The notes: generated from the sequence alone by a model not told the origin. Counted from the stretch's first letter, positions 27,068 to 37,594 are shown. The stretch is DNA of 61,725 bases from Flavobacteriales bacterium (GCA_018660685.1 JABJJW010000007.1:1-61725); one strand, 5' to 3'. Made by a program: numbers and translations.

Positions 27068-28015
27068 GTGGTCAAGCTTCTTCTTAAATATGATTCTCTC
27101 CTGCCGATACTCTGTACGCTTGTCATTCTTGCGGGGATGATACTGAACTCTATGGTGGGCTCAGAAGTAAGCCTTGGCTTTTTCAGTAATTCCTCGCTGT
27201 TTCGATGGATGAACCTTGGACCATTTTGGGTGGTTCAAATTTTGGCCGCTCTATCTGCGCTCGGGGTCGCTATATTTCTGAATCGACTGGTTCAATCCGA
27301 ATCCCTGTTAGGAGGGATAAGCAATATGCCCTTCTTTGTCATTAGCCTACTATTCTTCATACTACCGTTAGAATACAATCATCCGATTTTCTGGATTGGC
27401 TGCATGTTTCAAATTCTACTAATTCGGCAGACGCTGAACATTTTTAGCGGGGAAAAGATTTCCTACGAGATCTTTAATCAAGGCCTGACAATCGGAGGTC
27501 TCGGAATATTTAATCCATCTTTTCTAGCATACTATTTAATTTCTGTGAGAGCAATGGTTCTGAGTGCTCGGTTCGATCTAAAAAAGGCGTTGGTGGTGCT
27601 GGTTGCAATGATGATCCCACTCTACTTTTTGAATGGATTTCTTTACATAATTGAAGAGGATCTACTTTTCTTTTCATTTTCCGCTATTGCTGATTGGGGG
27701 TTCGATGATACGTTCGAATTCACAAAGGCTGTTCTACTTCTCATAGTGATGGGGATCGCGTTTTTTCAAAGTAGAGCCCAGCTATCAAAAGCGACAATGC
27801 GTGAGAAGAGAAGATGGTCACTTATTAGCCTGTCAATTCTAATTGGGGCCTTCTCCATACTCTCATTCAACTATGGCTATTGGCTATTTACGATATGTGT
27901 TCCTGTTTCCATCGCACTGGCCAGAGCCATCCTGTTTATAAAGAACAAATGGCTTGCGGAGCTCTATTTTATATTGATACTCGGATTGATATATCTCTTC
28001 AAAATTGACCAGTAG
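27068..28015 (+). CDS. Polytopic membrane protein (DUF6427-like)
   Basis: This 315-residue protein starts at GTG 27068 and has about nine hydrophobic segments with few charged residues, for example PFFVISLLFFILPLEY and ALVVLVAMMIPLYFLNGFLY. It resembles the DUF6427 membrane proteins that, as I recall, sit beside purD and the small membrane protein in flavobacteria. It is divergent from the small protein. Function unknown. Confidence 0.65.
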   Translation: MVKLLLKYDSLLPILCTLVILAGMILNSMVGSEVSLGFFSNSSLFRWMNLGPFWVVQILAALSALGVAIFLNRLVQSESLLGGISNMPFFVISLLFFILPLEYNHPIFWIGCMFQILLIRQTLNIFSGEKISYEIFNQGLTIGGLGIFNPSFLAYYLISVRAMVLSARFDLKKALVVLVAMMIPLYFLNGFLYIIEEDLLFFSFSAIADWGFDDTFEFTKAVLLLIVMGIAFFQSRAQLSKATMREKRRWSLISLSILIGAFSILSFNYGYWLFTICVPVSIALARAILFIKNKWLAELYFILILGLIYLFKIDQ

Positions 28016-28032
28016 AAGGTGGCCAGTATTAC

Positions 28033-28053
28033 TACTTTTGCTAGGTAATTTTG
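28033..28053 (+). promoter_or_regulatory. Two overlapping TAnnTTTG boxes before purQ
   Basis: TACTTTTG (28033-28040) and TAATTTTG (28046-28053) both match the Bacteroidota -7 element upstream of the ATG at 28058. The first fits a short leader; the second would give a transcript starting inside the gene, so the first is preferred. Confidence 0.45.
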
Positions 28054-28057
28054 TACT

Positions 28058-28750
28058 ATGAAATTTGGTGTTGTAACCTTCCCCGGCTCGAATTGTGATC
28101 AAGACATGATCTATGTTTTAGAATCGATCATGGATCAGGAAATCGCCAGACTGTGGCATAAAGATCATGACCTTCAAGGGTGTGATTTTGTAGTGTTACC
28201 TGGAGGCTTTTCATACGGAGATTATCTACGTTCCGGCGCAATTGCACGGTTTTCTCCAATCATGACGGAAGTTATTGAGTTCGCCAATAAGGGCGGATAT
28301 GTATTTGGAGTCTGCAACGGATTTCAAATTCTTTGTGAGTCGGGCCTTGTAGAAGGAACGCTACAACACAACAACAACCAAAAATTTGTCTGTAAAAATG
28401 TGCACCTCCGCACAGAGACTTCGGATTCTTTGGTCACGAGATCCATAGACAAAGGAGCTGTACTAAATGTTCCTATCGCTCACGGCGAAGGAAAATTCTT
28501 TGCACCTAGCGATGTGTTAAAAGGGATTGAAGACAACGATCAAGTCCTTTTTCGATACTGTGACGAAAATGGACAGATAACGGATGATGCAAATCCAAAT
28601 GGATCGATAAACAACATCGCGGGCATCTGTAATTCGAATCGAAATGTCTTCGGCATGATGCCTCATCCGGAGCGGGCGGCAGACCCGAATCTCAAAAATG
28701 AGGATGGCAAGAAGCTGTTCGAATCAATTCTAAATGAAGTTCTCGTTTAA
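28058..28750 (+). CDS. purQ: Phosphoribosylformylglycinamidine synthase subunit PurQ
   Basis: This 230-residue glutaminase subunit supplies ammonia to PurL for FGAM synthesis. It begins MKFGVVTFPGSNCDQD; the nucleophile is Cys86 in GVCNGFQIL, and the His/Glu of the triad are in MMPHPERA near the end. This is the small separate-subunit form; purL and purS are not in the window. Confidence 0.95.
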   Translation: MKFGVVTFPGSNCDQDMIYVLESIMDQEIARLWHKDHDLQGCDFVVLPGGFSYGDYLRSGAIARFSPIMTEVIEFANKGGYVFGVCNGFQILCESGLVEGTLQHNNNQKFVCKNVHLRTETSDSLVTRSIDKGAVLNVPIAHGEGKFFAPSDVLKGIEDNDQVLFRYCDENGQITDDANPNGSINNIAGICNSNRNVFGMMPHPERAADPNLKNEDGKKLFESILNEVLV

Positions 28751-28836
28751 CTTCTTTTCTCTGAAGTGATGAACTTAGTGAAGGCTTTGACTGTTAGGAT
28801 TATCCAGCGAAAGTTGCTAGTATTGAAATTGCTGCC

Positions 28837-30792
28837 ATGAAAGAATCACAGTTCGAAACAGGAGAATTTCTCAAACAAATTGAGTTTCCTAGAGACTTGA
28901 GGGAGAAGTTTTCGATCGAAGACCTTCCACAGGTAAGCGACGAACTGCGCGAATTCATTATTGATGTGGTCTCCCAAAAAGGAGGACATTTTGGCGCGAG
29001 CCTTGGAGTTGTTGAACTGACCGTTGCACTGCATTACGTCTTCAACACACCTGAAGACAGATTGGTATGGGATGTTGGACACCAAGCATATGGACACAAG
29101 ATTCTAACGGGTCGAAGAGAGATTTTTCATACCAACAGAAAGTATGAGGGAATTAGCGGTTTTCCGAAAATCAAGGAAAGCGATTACGATACGTTTGGTG
29201 TAGGGCATTCCTCAACATCGATTTCCGCAGCGTTAGGAATGGCCGTCGCCAATCATTCAAAAGGAAACAAAGACCAACAGCACATTGCGATAATTGGCGA
29301 TGGCGCGATGACCGCTGGCTTGGCTTTTGAAGGCTTAAATCATGCTGGCGTTGAGAACACCAATTTAATTGTCGTTCTCAATGATAATTGCATGAGTATC
29401 GATCCAAATGTCGGTGCGCTCAAGGAATACCTCACTGATATTGCCACATCCCATACCTACAATAGGGTAAAGGATGAAGTGTGGCACCTTCTGGGTAAAA
29501 TGAGCAAGTTCGGGCAAGATGCACGAGAAATTGTTCAGAAGGTTGAAAACAGCATCAAGTCAACTCTGCTTCAGCATTCAAACCTTTTTGAGAGTTTGAA
29601 TTTTCGCTATTTCGGTCCAATCGATGGGCATGACGTCATCCACGTCGCCAAAGTGCTTGAAGATTTGAAGGACATTCCCGGGCCTAAAATTTTACACTGC
29701 ATAACCACAAAAGGCAAAGGATACGAACCAGCGGAAAAGGGTTCCCCCACGAAGTGGCATGCACCAGGCATATTCAATAAGGACACGGGCGAGATTGTAA
29801 AAGTCACTCCGAACAGTCCGCAACCTCCTAAGTATCAAGATGTCTTTGGCCATACCATCGTTGAACTTGCAGAGAAGAATGACAAGGTGCGAGGAGTAAC
29901 TCCAGCGATGCCAACCGGTAGTTCATTGAACATTATGATGAAGGCGATGCCGGATCGGGCATTTGATGTTGGTATTGCAGAACAACATGCCGTGACCTTC
30001 TCAGCAGGATTAGCTACCCAAGGACTCAGGCCATTTTGTAATATCTACTCGTCATTTATGCAGAGGGCATATGATCAAGTAGTTCACGATGTTGCTATTC
30101 AAAACCTTCCGGTTATATTTTGTTTAGATCGGGCAGGAGTTGCCGGTGCAGACGGCCCAACGCATCATGGGGCATACGACATTGCATACATGAGATGCAT
30201 TCCCAATTTGGTGGTTAGTGCACCAATGAACGAAGAAGAACTTCGAAACTTGATGTACACAGCTCAGCTCAAAGAGTTGAATCACCCATTTGTGATTCGT
30301 TACCCAAGAGGACAAGGAGTAATGCCTGAGTGGAAGACACCATTCAAAAAACTAAAAGTTGGCACTGGCCGCAAGCTCAAAAGTGGTTCTGAGGTGGCTA
30401 TTCTATCTATCGGACATATCGGAAACGAGGTTTCAAAGGCCATTGAAGAACTCGAATCAAGTGGAGCGTCCGTCGCCCACTACGATATGAGATTCGTGAA
30501 ACCGGTTGATGAGGTTCTTCTGCATGAGGTTTTCGGAAAGTTTGATAGCGTCATTACTGTTGAAGATGGATGCATTCAAGGGGGATTCGGAAGTGCAGTC
30601 TTGGAGTTCATGGCCGACCATCAATATCAAGCCAATGTCCTGCGTCTTGGCATGCCGGATGAAATTATCGAACACGGTTCACAGCCGCAGTTGTGGGCAG
30701 AATGTGATTACGATGCAGCAGCGATCACAGCCGCAGCGCAAAAGCTAATATCTTCAAAGCCAAAATCAAATTCGTCTGGCCTCGCAGGTTAG
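28837..30792 (+). CDS. dxs: 1-deoxy-D-xylulose-5-phosphate synthase
   Basis: This 651-residue thiamine-diphosphate enzyme condenses pyruvate and glyceraldehyde 3-phosphate, the first step of the MEP isoprenoid pathway. The TPP/Mg motif starts GDGAMTAGLAFEG and ends LNDN about 30 residues later. The transketolase pyrimidine domain shows GIAEQHAVTFSAGLA and DRAGVAGADGPTHHG. The N-terminal block EDRLVWDVGHQAYGHKILTG is typical. A TAGTATTG near-match to the promoter box lies 12 bp before the ATG. Confidence 0.96.
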   Translation: MKESQFETGEFLKQIEFPRDLREKFSIEDLPQVSDELREFIIDVVSQKGGHFGASLGVVELTVALHYVFNTPEDRLVWDVGHQAYGHKILTGRREIFHTNRKYEGISGFPKIKESDYDTFGVGHSSTSISAALGMAVANHSKGNKDQQHIAIIGDGAMTAGLAFEGLNHAGVENTNLIVVLNDNCMSIDPNVGALKEYLTDIATSHTYNRVKDEVWHLLGKMSKFGQDAREIVQKVENSIKSTLLQHSNLFESLNFRYFGPIDGHDVIHVAKVLEDLKDIPGPKILHCITTKGKGYEPAEKGSPTKWHAPGIFNKDTGEIVKVTPNSPQPPKYQDVFGHTIVELAEKNDKVRGVTPAMPTGSSLNIMMKAMPDRAFDVGIAEQHAVTFSAGLATQGLRPFCNIYSSFMQRAYDQVVHDVAIQNLPVIFCLDRAGVAGADGPTHHGAYDIAYMRCIPNLVVSAPMNEEELRNLMYTAQLKELNHPFVIRYPRGQGVMPEWKTPFKKLKVGTGRKLKSGSEVAILSIGHIGNEVSKAIEELESSGASVAHYDMRFVKPVDEVLLHEVFGKFDSVITVEDGCIQGGFGSAVLEFMADHQYQANVLRLGMPDEIIEHGSQPQLWAECDYDAAAITAAAQKLISSKPKSNSSGLAG

Positions 30793-30806
30793 ACCGCAAC
30801 GCTTTG

Positions 30807-30814
30807 TATTTTTG
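30807..30814 (+). promoter_or_regulatory. Promoter -7 box TATTTTTG of the 1598-residue adhesin-like gene
   Basis: TATTTTTG is a full TAnnTTTG match, 16 bp before the ATG at 30830. No clear TTG at -33. Confidence 0.5.
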
Positions 30815-30829
30815 CACGTCTTTTAGCCT

Positions 30830-33800
30830 ATGAAATGGACGTTCAAAATCATTCTCGCTCTCCTTGGTTTTTTGACCATTGACCAAGCGTCCTTTTCGCA
30901 AACAATTACAACGTTTCCACATTTTGAAGACCTCGAGACTTGGGATACTTGCAATACTAACTGTGGTGTGGCCTGTACGCCTGGAAGTGGGTGGACAAAT
31001 CAAGGAACGGCAGAGTTTGTAACAGACACGAACGGAACGCCGACTGGTGTGACTGGTCCACCGATCGATCATAATCCCGGTACTATCTCAGGTAGATATA
31101 CCTACGTTGAGTCGTCTGGAGCTTGTAATGCCGACACAGCTATCCTTGAAACGCCCTATGTTGATCTGAGTTCTGTGGTAAATCCAAGAGTTCGATTTTG
31201 GTATCATCAGTACGATGGTGCATTTGGAGCTCCGATGGGCACTGATACTTTCTACGTCGAGATCACTACGGACTCTGGAACGACTTGGAATGTAGTTCAT
31301 ACCGGACCTGATCAAGATACCGCCAATGAATGGTTGGCCGATTCTTTCAGTCTAGCGAGTTTCGTCGGTATGAGTGTAAAGTTGAGATGGATATGGATGA
31401 CCAACAACCAGTTCAGCGATTTTGGTTTGGATGACTTTGCTTTCTTAGGGGAACAAACATTGGACGCAGGCATAGATTCAATTTATTCATCCACTGGGTT
31501 TTGTGGTAATGTTCCGAGCAACATATGTTTCCGATTGAGCAATGCCGGCATCATCGATATAGACACTGTGACCATTTTTACGACGATTAATGGTGTCCCT
31601 TTCAATAGCCCGTTTGCCTTTGATGATACGTTGACCGCAGGCTCAGATACTCTTATCTGTCTTGGCACCAGCAGTCTCACAACCGGAGATACGATTCGAA
31701 TTTATTCGAGTATGCCTAATAATCTGGCCGATACCTTCAACACAAATGACACCGCAGAATTGATTGTAACAATATTTTCTCCGGCTACAGCGGAAGCCGG
31801 ACCGGATACGACCATATGTGGGTTAAATGCATACACCCTTGGTGGTAGCCCAACAAGTAACTATGCGACATCCTATATCTGGAGCCCGAATAATTATGTA
31901 AACGACACCACCATAGCGAACCCGATAGGCTATTTTACACAAAGTGGGAGTTTTATTTACACGCTCTTCGTTGAAGATTCAAATGGTTGTTTTAACTATG
32001 ATACGGTTAGTATCACGGTCCATCCCATTCCCATCATTGACGCTGGACCGGACACAACCGTTTGCATTGGCGATTCTGTTCAAATCGGAGGTGCACCAAC
32101 AACAATCTCACCGAGTACTGTTTTGTGGTCGAACGGTTCGCAGTTGAGTGACAGTAATGCCTTTAACCCAATGGCGTTTATCCCAATCACACAGATTTTT
32201 ACGCTCACCGTATCTGACACCTTTGGTTGTGATTATCTCGATACTGTAAATATATTCTCTTCCTCAAATCCTGGGCTGAATGCCGGAGACAGTATGGGAG
32301 TTTGTATAGGGGACAGCGTAACCCTCGGCGGTTCTCCTACTGCCTCAAATTTTAGTTCAATTGTATGGACGCCTTCGGCATCACTCAACTTTGACACAGT
32401 TCCAAACCCTGAAGCAGCGCCTACTGTTCCTACTGTTTACACTATCGTTCTATTTGATACCAACAATTGCTCGCACACCGACTCAGTTGAAGTAACTCCG
32501 GTTGCATTACCGAGTGCTGACGCAGGGCCAGACACTCTACTTTGTGCCTACGATAGCTTTATGGTTGGGGGCTCACCAACAGGAGGAATCAACTCTATTT
32601 ATAATTGGTCGCCTTCTCCATTGTTCTCCAACCCAAATGCAGCAAATCCTATGGCACTTGTGCTGAGCGATACTTTGCTCATCGTTGAGGTTACTGACAC
32701 TTTAACTGGCTGTTCCCGGTTTGACACAGCAGTAATTACCATTCATCCATTGCCGGTGGCAGATGCAGGATTTGCGAATCTCACAATATGTGGTGCAGAC
32801 ACGATAACTATTGGCGGTAACCCTACGACAGGAATTGGGAATACGGTGCTTTGGACAAGTAACAATACGCTGTCTGGAGCCGCGTTGTTTAACCCTCTTC
32901 TTACTGCCTCGATCTCGGATACAATCTTGTTGACGACCACAGAGTTGGTAAACAATTGCAGCAATTTTGACACGATCTTTTTAGTTGTGGATACGTTACC
33001 CCAAGTTGAGGCAGGTCCGAATCTCAGTGTTTGCTTGGACGATTCGATTGCTCTAGGAGGTTCACAAACAGGTCCTAGCGGAGTTTCATTCTCATGGTCA
33101 TATTCGGGAATACTAAGTGACTCAACATTGGCAAATCCCCTTGGATCTCCGACTCAGGACACTTTGTTTTTTGTAACCGTAACTGATGGGAATGGATGCC
33201 AGTCAATCGACTCGCAAATGGTGGTGGCCGATTCACTTCCAGTTCCAGTAGTTGATCTCGTACCTGATACTTCTTGTTTGGAGGATTCGACTCAGCTGGT
33301 AGCGACTGGAGGAGTCTCGTATGCTTGGGGCAATTCGACTTTTTTAAGCGATGACAGTATCTCAAACCCATTTGCATTCTTTCCAGCAACTTCAATCGTA
33401 GGCTTGACCGTTACGGATGCCAATGGCTGTTCTGATTCGACGCAGATTACAGTTCCTTATTGGCCTCTACCTGTTGTAGGTGCAGGGGGTGACGATACGA
33501 TTTGTGATGGTAATTCAGCTCCATTGGTTGCGACTGGAGCGCAGAACTATGTGTGGTCACCGGGCACCGGTCTTTCGGGGACAGCCATAGCTAATCCACT
33601 GGCAAGCCCGAATTCTACTCAAACCTATGTGGTAGAAGGAACAGATGTAAACGGGTGCAAATCCACTGACACGGTCACGATTTTTGTCAATGTCTTGCCT
33701 CAAGCGAACGCAGGCTCTGATGAAGCTATTTGCTTTGGAGATTCGATTCAAATAGGAGGTAGTCCAACGGGGCCGATCGGTTCATCCTTCAGTTGGAATA

Positions 33801-35626
33801 CGACATCGGTCAATTTTGACACATTGGCCAATCCGCAATACTATGGAAATACTGTAGGCACGTTCACGATAGAGGTGACAGTGACAGATCAAAACATGTG
33901 TTCGAGTTCGGATGACATGGATTTGACGGTTAATGTGCTGCCAGTTCCCATGATAAACATTCAGGACACGACCATTTGTGACGGAGATAGTCTTCTGGTT
34001 TGGGCAAGTGGTGGTCTATCATATCAATGGTTTCCATCTTCTTCCTTGGAAAGTCCAACCTCCGATTCGAGTTATGCTTTTCCGGGTGATACAACATTGT
34101 ACACGGTTACGGTCACAGATGTCAATGGTTGTGAAGCAAGCATCAGTGATACCCTAGATGTGTATCCACCGAATGCGGCCGACGCTGGACCAGACACCTT
34201 CTTATGTCAACAAGATTCGATCATTCTTACCGCAACGGGCGGAGTCATTTATCAATGGAACTCATCGGTTTTCCTGCTCAATGGTTCAACCGCGAATCCG
34301 CAGGTATTCCCTCTCGTGACGGAGACCTTCACGGTCACAGTTACTGACGCAAATACGTGTGAGAATTCAGATCAGATAACGGTCGTGGTCAAGCCATTAC
34401 CGAATATCAGTGCGGGCGCGGATAAGAGAATGTGTATTGGTCAAACTGTGAAAATCGGAGGTTCGCCAACGGGGCCATCTAGTGCGACGTACACTTGGAT
34501 CCCGTCAGTCGGTCTGACGGACTCGACTATTAGAAACCCAAAATCATCCCCCGATCAAACGACGATTTATAAAGTGATCGGTACGACAACATTTGGGTGC
34601 CAAGATTCAGCGGAAATGGAGGTCGTTGTAGATACCTTACCGATTGTAAAGATTTTGGACAGTCCAAGTCCAATTTGTCTGGGAGACACTACATCGGCGA
34701 GAGTAACAAATGGCTTCATGTCCTATTCATGGGCTCCGATTGAAGGAATTCTCGGTCAGGACAGTAACAGAGTGTCGTTCAGTCCGACAAAAAATAGGCG
34801 GTACATACTCACCGTCATAAATGATTTCGGATGTCAAAACGTAGACACAGTTAATATTACCGTTTGGCAGTTGCCGAAGGCGGTTGCTGGAGATGATAAA
34901 GAGATGTGTGCCGAAGACTCGGTAACGCTGTTTGCTTCAGGCGGAGTCTTGTATGATTGGGACAATGGTGCGTTGCTGAGCAATGCAAGTTCGAATGTAG
35001 GTTCGACCAAAGCGTATCCTTTGGTAACAACTGATTTTACAGTAACGGTGACTGATTCAAACGGATGTAAGTCATCAGACATGGCAAATGTGCGCGTGTT
35101 CCAATTACCAGAGGCGAATGCAGGGGAGGATATTGAGAATTGTGATGTTGATGTCGTTTATCTAGGATCGACCTTGGTTATTGACCCAACACTGAGCTAC
35201 AGATGGACACCAGAAGGGGGATTAAGCGATCCATACGGCCCTAATCCGTATGTGATTGAACCAGAGAACAGAGTATACACCCTTGAGGTACAAGACATGA
35301 ATGGTTGTTTCAATTATGACAGTGTTTTGGTTGAAGGAGATTGCTATCCCATCATTTATGCTCCAAATGCTTTCACGCCTGGGCAAGACAACAATAATGA
35401 TGTCTTCATCATTCATACAATCGGAATAATAGAAACCAAGCTTGTAATCTATGATCGTTGGGGTCAGTCTGTGTTTGAAACGGACGATCTTAACGAAGGA
35501 TGGGGCGGAGAAGTAGGTGGAAATTTAGGCCTAGCTCCAGCGGGCGCTTATCATTGGTTGCTCTCATACAGGGTCGAAGGAGCAAAGAAGACAACCAAGC
35601 GAGGTAGTATTAACCTGCTCAGATAA
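30830..35626 (+). CDS. Large secreted multi-repeat protein with type B T9SS tail
   Basis: This 1598-residue protein has a signal peptide (KIILALLGFLTIDQASFSQ). Residues about 25-210 form a jelly-roll-like domain (FWYHQYDGAFG ... LRWIWMTNN, MAM-like). After a linking beta domain come about 15 tandem PKD/Ig-like repeats of about 80 residues. Each opens with a motif like ADAGPDTTICG, carries a central W, and ends with a motif like VTVTDxNGC. The last ~90 residues (YAPNAFTPGQDNNNDVF, IYDRWGQSVFET) are the gliding-motility-associated C-terminal domain, which directs export by T9SS with SprF-type partners. Likely an elongated surface adhesin. No PorP/SprF gene is next to it. Confidence 0.9.
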   Translation: MKWTFKIILALLGFLTIDQASFSQTITTFPHFEDLETWDTCNTNCGVACTPGSGWTNQGTAEFVTDTNGTPTGVTGPPIDHNPGTISGRYTYVESSGACNADTAILETPYVDLSSVVNPRVRFWYHQYDGAFGAPMGTDTFYVEITTDSGTTWNVVHTGPDQDTANEWLADSFSLASFVGMSVKLRWIWMTNNQFSDFGLDDFAFLGEQTLDAGIDSIYSSTGFCGNVPSNICFRLSNAGIIDIDTVTIFTTINGVPFNSPFAFDDTLTAGSDTLICLGTSSLTTGDTIRIYSSMPNNLADTFNTNDTAELIVTIFSPATAEAGPDTTICGLNAYTLGGSPTSNYATSYIWSPNNYVNDTTIANPIGYFTQSGSFIYTLFVEDSNGCFNYDTVSITVHPIPIIDAGPDTTVCIGDSVQIGGAPTTISPSTVLWSNGSQLSDSNAFNPMAFIPITQIFTLTVSDTFGCDYLDTVNIFSSSNPGLNAGDSMGVCIGDSVTLGGSPTASNFSSIVWTPSASLNFDTVPNPEAAPTVPTVYTIVLFDTNNCSHTDSVEVTPVALPSADAGPDTLLCAYDSFMVGGSPTGGINSIYNWSPSPLFSNPNAANPMALVLSDTLLIVEVTDTLTGCSRFDTAVITIHPLPVADAGFANLTICGADTITIGGNPTTGIGNTVLWTSNNTLSGAALFNPLLTASISDTILLTTTELVNNCSNFDTIFLVVDTLPQVEAGPNLSVCLDDSIALGGSQTGPSGVSFSWSYSGILSDSTLANPLGSPTQDTLFFVTVTDGNGCQSIDSQMVVADSLPVPVVDLVPDTSCLEDSTQLVATGGVSYAWGNSTFLSDDSISNPFAFFPATSIVGLTVTDANGCSDSTQITVPYWPLPVVGAGGDDTICDGNSAPLVATGAQNYVWSPGTGLSGTAIANPLASPNSTQTYVVEGTDVNGCKSTDTVTIFVNVLPQANAGSDEAICFGDSIQIGGSPTGPIGSSFSWNTTSVNFDTLANPQYYGNTVGTFTIEVTVTDQNMCSSSDDMDLTVNVLPVPMINIQDTTICDGDSLLVWASGGLSYQWFPSSSLESPTSDSSYAFPGDTTLYTVTVTDVNGCEASISDTLDVYPPNAADAGPDTFLCQQDSIILTATGGVIYQWNSSVFLLNGSTANPQVFPLVTETFTVTVTDANTCENSDQITVVVKPLPNISAGADKRMCIGQTVKIGGSPTGPSSATYTWIPSVGLTDSTIRNPKSSPDQTTIYKVIGTTTFGCQDSAEMEVVVDTLPIVKILDSPSPICLGDTTSARVTNGFMSYSWAPIEGILGQDSNRVSFSPTKNRRYILTVINDFGCQNVDTVNITVWQLPKAVAGDDKEMCAEDSVTLFASGGVLYDWDNGALLSNASSNVGSTKAYPLVTTDFTVTVTDSNGCKSSDMANVRVFQLPEANAGEDIENCDVDVVYLGSTLVIDPTLSYRWTPEGGLSDPYGPNPYVIEPENRVYTLEVQDMNGCFNYDSVLVEGDCYPIIYAPNAFTPGQDNNNDVFIIHTIGIIETKLVIYDRWGQSVFETDDLNEGWGGEVGGNLGLAPAGAYHWLLSYRVEGAKKTTKRGSINLLR
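31788..35340 (+). repeat. Array of about 15 PKD/Ig-like coding repeats
   Basis: Repeats of about 240 bp encode beta-sandwich modules with one cysteine near the start (TICxG) and one at the end (NGC). Openings counted by eye include EAGPDTTICG, DAGPDTTVCIG, DAGPDTLLCAY, NAGSDEAICFG, DAGPDTFLCQQ and NAGEDIENCDV. Divergence is high, so these are old duplications. Confidence 0.75.
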
Positions 35627-35628
35627 AA

Positions 35629-35656
35629 AAAGCCCCGGAAGAAGTTCCGAGGCTGA
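35629..35656. terminator. Bidirectional terminator between convergent genes
   Basis: AGCCCCGGAA-GAAG-TTCCGAGGCT forms a strong stem (one mismatch). It is preceded by seven A, which read as a U-run for the minus-strand accC operon. On the plus strand the downstream bases are A/T-rich but have no T-run. Confidence 0.7.
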
Positions 35657-35660
35657 TTAA

Positions 35661-37016
35661 TTATCCTTTTTCAATTTCAGGTTTATAATCCCAATCATCC
35701 AAGAACTTGGTCGTTATTTTACCATCTCTGAATTTGGGATGAAGCATCAGTTTCTGATGAAACGGAATGGTGGTTTTGACACCTTCTATTATATACTCAC
35801 CAAGAGCGCGTTCCATCTTCGTGATCGCTTCTTCTCTCGTTTGAGCAACCGTAATCAATTTGGCGATCATGGAGTCGTAAAATGGGGGAATGACGTACCC
35901 CGCATAAACATGCGTGTCAATACGGATCCCATGCCCACCTGGCTGGTGATATTCGGTGATTTTACCTGGGCTTGGTCTGAAGTCGTTCAGCGGATCTTCC
36001 GCATTAATTCGGCACTGAATGGCATGCCCAACTGGCTCATAATTTTTACCACTAATAGGCTTTCCAGCCGCAATCTTGATTTGCTCCTTGATCAGGTCAT
36101 AGTTGATGACTTCTTCCGTAATCGTATGCTCAACTTGGATACGAGTGTTCATCTCCATGAAGTAGAAGTTCTTGTCCTTGTCCACGAGGAATTCTACAGT
36201 ACCAACACCTTCATACTTTACGGCTTGAGCAGCTTGAATAGCCGCCGCACCCATTTTCTTTCGAAGTTCCTTCGTCATGAATGGCGACGGAGTTTCTTCA
36301 ACGAGTTTTTGATGCCGTCTCTGAACAGAACAGTCACGCTCTGAAAGGTGACAAGCTTTCCCGTTTTGATCGCCGGCAATTTGGATTTCGATGTGGCGAG
36401 GTTCTTCAATGAACTTCTCCATGTACATGCCGTCATTACCGAATGTAGCGAGTGCTTCTTGTCGAGCACTGTGCCACGCTGTATCAACGTCTTCGTCACT
36501 ACGGCAGATGCGCATTCCTTTTCCACCACCTCCAGCTGTCGCCTTCATGATTACGGGGTAGCCCATTTCCTTGGCAACTTCGAGAGCATCTTCGAGGCTC
36601 TCTAAAATGCCTTCGGACCCTGGGACACAAGGTACTCCAGCTTCAGCCATTGTTTTTTTGGCGTTGGCCTTATCGCCCATGCCATCAATCTGCTCCGGAG
36701 TTGCGCCAATGAACTTGATATTGTTCTCAGCACAGATTTTGGAAAACTTTGAGTTTTCAGATAGAAAACCGTAGCCTGGATGAACGGCATCGGCGTTGGT
36801 GATTTCTGCTGCTGCGATGATGTTCGGAATTCTTAGATAAGATTCACTGCTTGCACCCGGGCCAATGCATACCGCTTCATCTGCAAATCGAACATGAAGA
36901 CTGTCCGCGTCTGCTTTAGAATATACAGCGACAGTAGAAATGCCCATTTCCCGACATGTTCGGATGATGCGAAGAGCAATTTCACCGCGATTGGCGATTA
37001 AGATCTTTTTAAACAT
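35661..37016 (-). CDS. accC: Biotin carboxylase subunit of acetyl-CoA carboxylase
   Basis: This 451-residue ATP-grasp enzyme carboxylates the biotin on AccB, the first half of malonyl-CoA synthesis. It begins [20 protein letters not shown]. The glycine-rich loop GGGGKGMR and the block [15 protein letters not shown] are diagnostic. It follows accB by 33 bp. The carboxyltransferase subunits are not in the window. A bidirectional terminator stands right after its stop. Confidence 0.97.
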   Translation of the reverse strand: MFKKILIANRGEIALRIIRTCREMGISTVAVYSKADADSLHVRFADEAVCIGPGASSESYLRIPNIIAAAEITNADAVHPGYGFLSENSKFSKICAENNIKFIGATPEQIDGMGDKANAKKTMAEAGVPCVPGSEGILESLEDALEVAKEMGYPVIMKATAGGGGKGMRICRSDEDVDTAWHSARQEALATFGNDGMYMEKFIEEPRHIEIQIAGDQNGKACHLSERDCSVQRRHQKLVEETPSPFMTKELRKKMGAAAIQAAQAVKYEGVGTVEFLVDKDKNFYFMEMNTRIQVEHTITEEVINYDLIKEQIKIAAGKPISGKNYEPVGHAIQCRINAEDPLNDFRPSPGKITEYHQPGGHGIRIDTHVYAGYVIPPFYDSMIAKLITVAQTREEAITKMERALGEYIIEGVKTTIPFHQKLMLHPKFRDGKITTKFLDDWDYKPEIEKG

Positions 37017-37049
37017 AAGTCAGAGTTTTTCGGTTAGGTAACGAAGGCG

Positions 37050-37541
37050 TTACGATGGATCGACCAAGAATAGCGGCTGATCATATTCTACCGGACTTGC
37101 GTCATCCGCAAGTACTTTGACAATTTTCCCTGAAATCTCGGCTTCGATCTCATTGAACAACTTCATCGCCTCGATAATGCAGAGCACTTTTCCTGGAGCA
37201 ATTTCATCTCCAACATTGGCGAAAGAGGGAGTTTCAGGATTTGGAGAACGATAGAAGGTTCCAATCATCGGTGATTTGATTGTCACATACTTACTGTCAG
37301 CCTCAGTTGCTTCGCCTTCGGCACCACCTTGCGCTGGAGCGGCTGGAGCGGCTGCCGGAGCAGGCGCTACAACGGGAGGCGGCATGTATCCTTGAGCTGG
37401 TACAGCAACAACCTGAGGGCTATCGCTCGGCTCCCGAGTGGCCTTTATATTAATCTTAAAATCTTTGGTTTCAAGTTCCACCTCGCTCACGCCAGATTTA
37501 GAAACGAACTTGATCAACGATTGAATTTGACTAAGATCCAT
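37050..37541 (-). CDS. accB: Biotin carboxyl carrier protein
   Basis: This 163-residue protein carries biotin on Lys127 in EAMKLF. An N-terminal helical segment is joined by a Pro/Ala-rich flexible linker (about residues 42-75) to the biotinyl domain. It stands between fabH and accC. A good promoter (TTG-19-TACTTTAG) lies just upstream, so accBC can be expressed apart from the rest of the block. Confidence 0.96.
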   Translation of the reverse strand: MDLSQIQSLIKFVSKSGVSEVELETKDFKINIKATREPSDSPQVVAVPAQGYMPPPVVAPAPAAAPAAPAQGGAEGEATEADSKYVTIKSPMIGTFYRSPNPETPSFANVGDEIAPGKVLCIIEAMKLFNEIEAEISGKIVKVLADDASPVEYDQPLFLVDPS

Positions 37542-37559
37542 AGGCTTAAATTATAGGGG

Positions 37560-37589
37560 CTAAAGTAGTCTTTTAACTGCTAAAACCAA
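37560..37589 (-). promoter_or_regulatory. Internal promoter before accB
   Basis: Minus strand TTG (37589-37587), 19-bp spacer, TACTTTAG (37567-37560), 18 bp before the accB ATG. Spacing is ideal and the -7 box differs at one position. Confidence 0.5.
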
Positions 37590-37594
37590 GTTGA

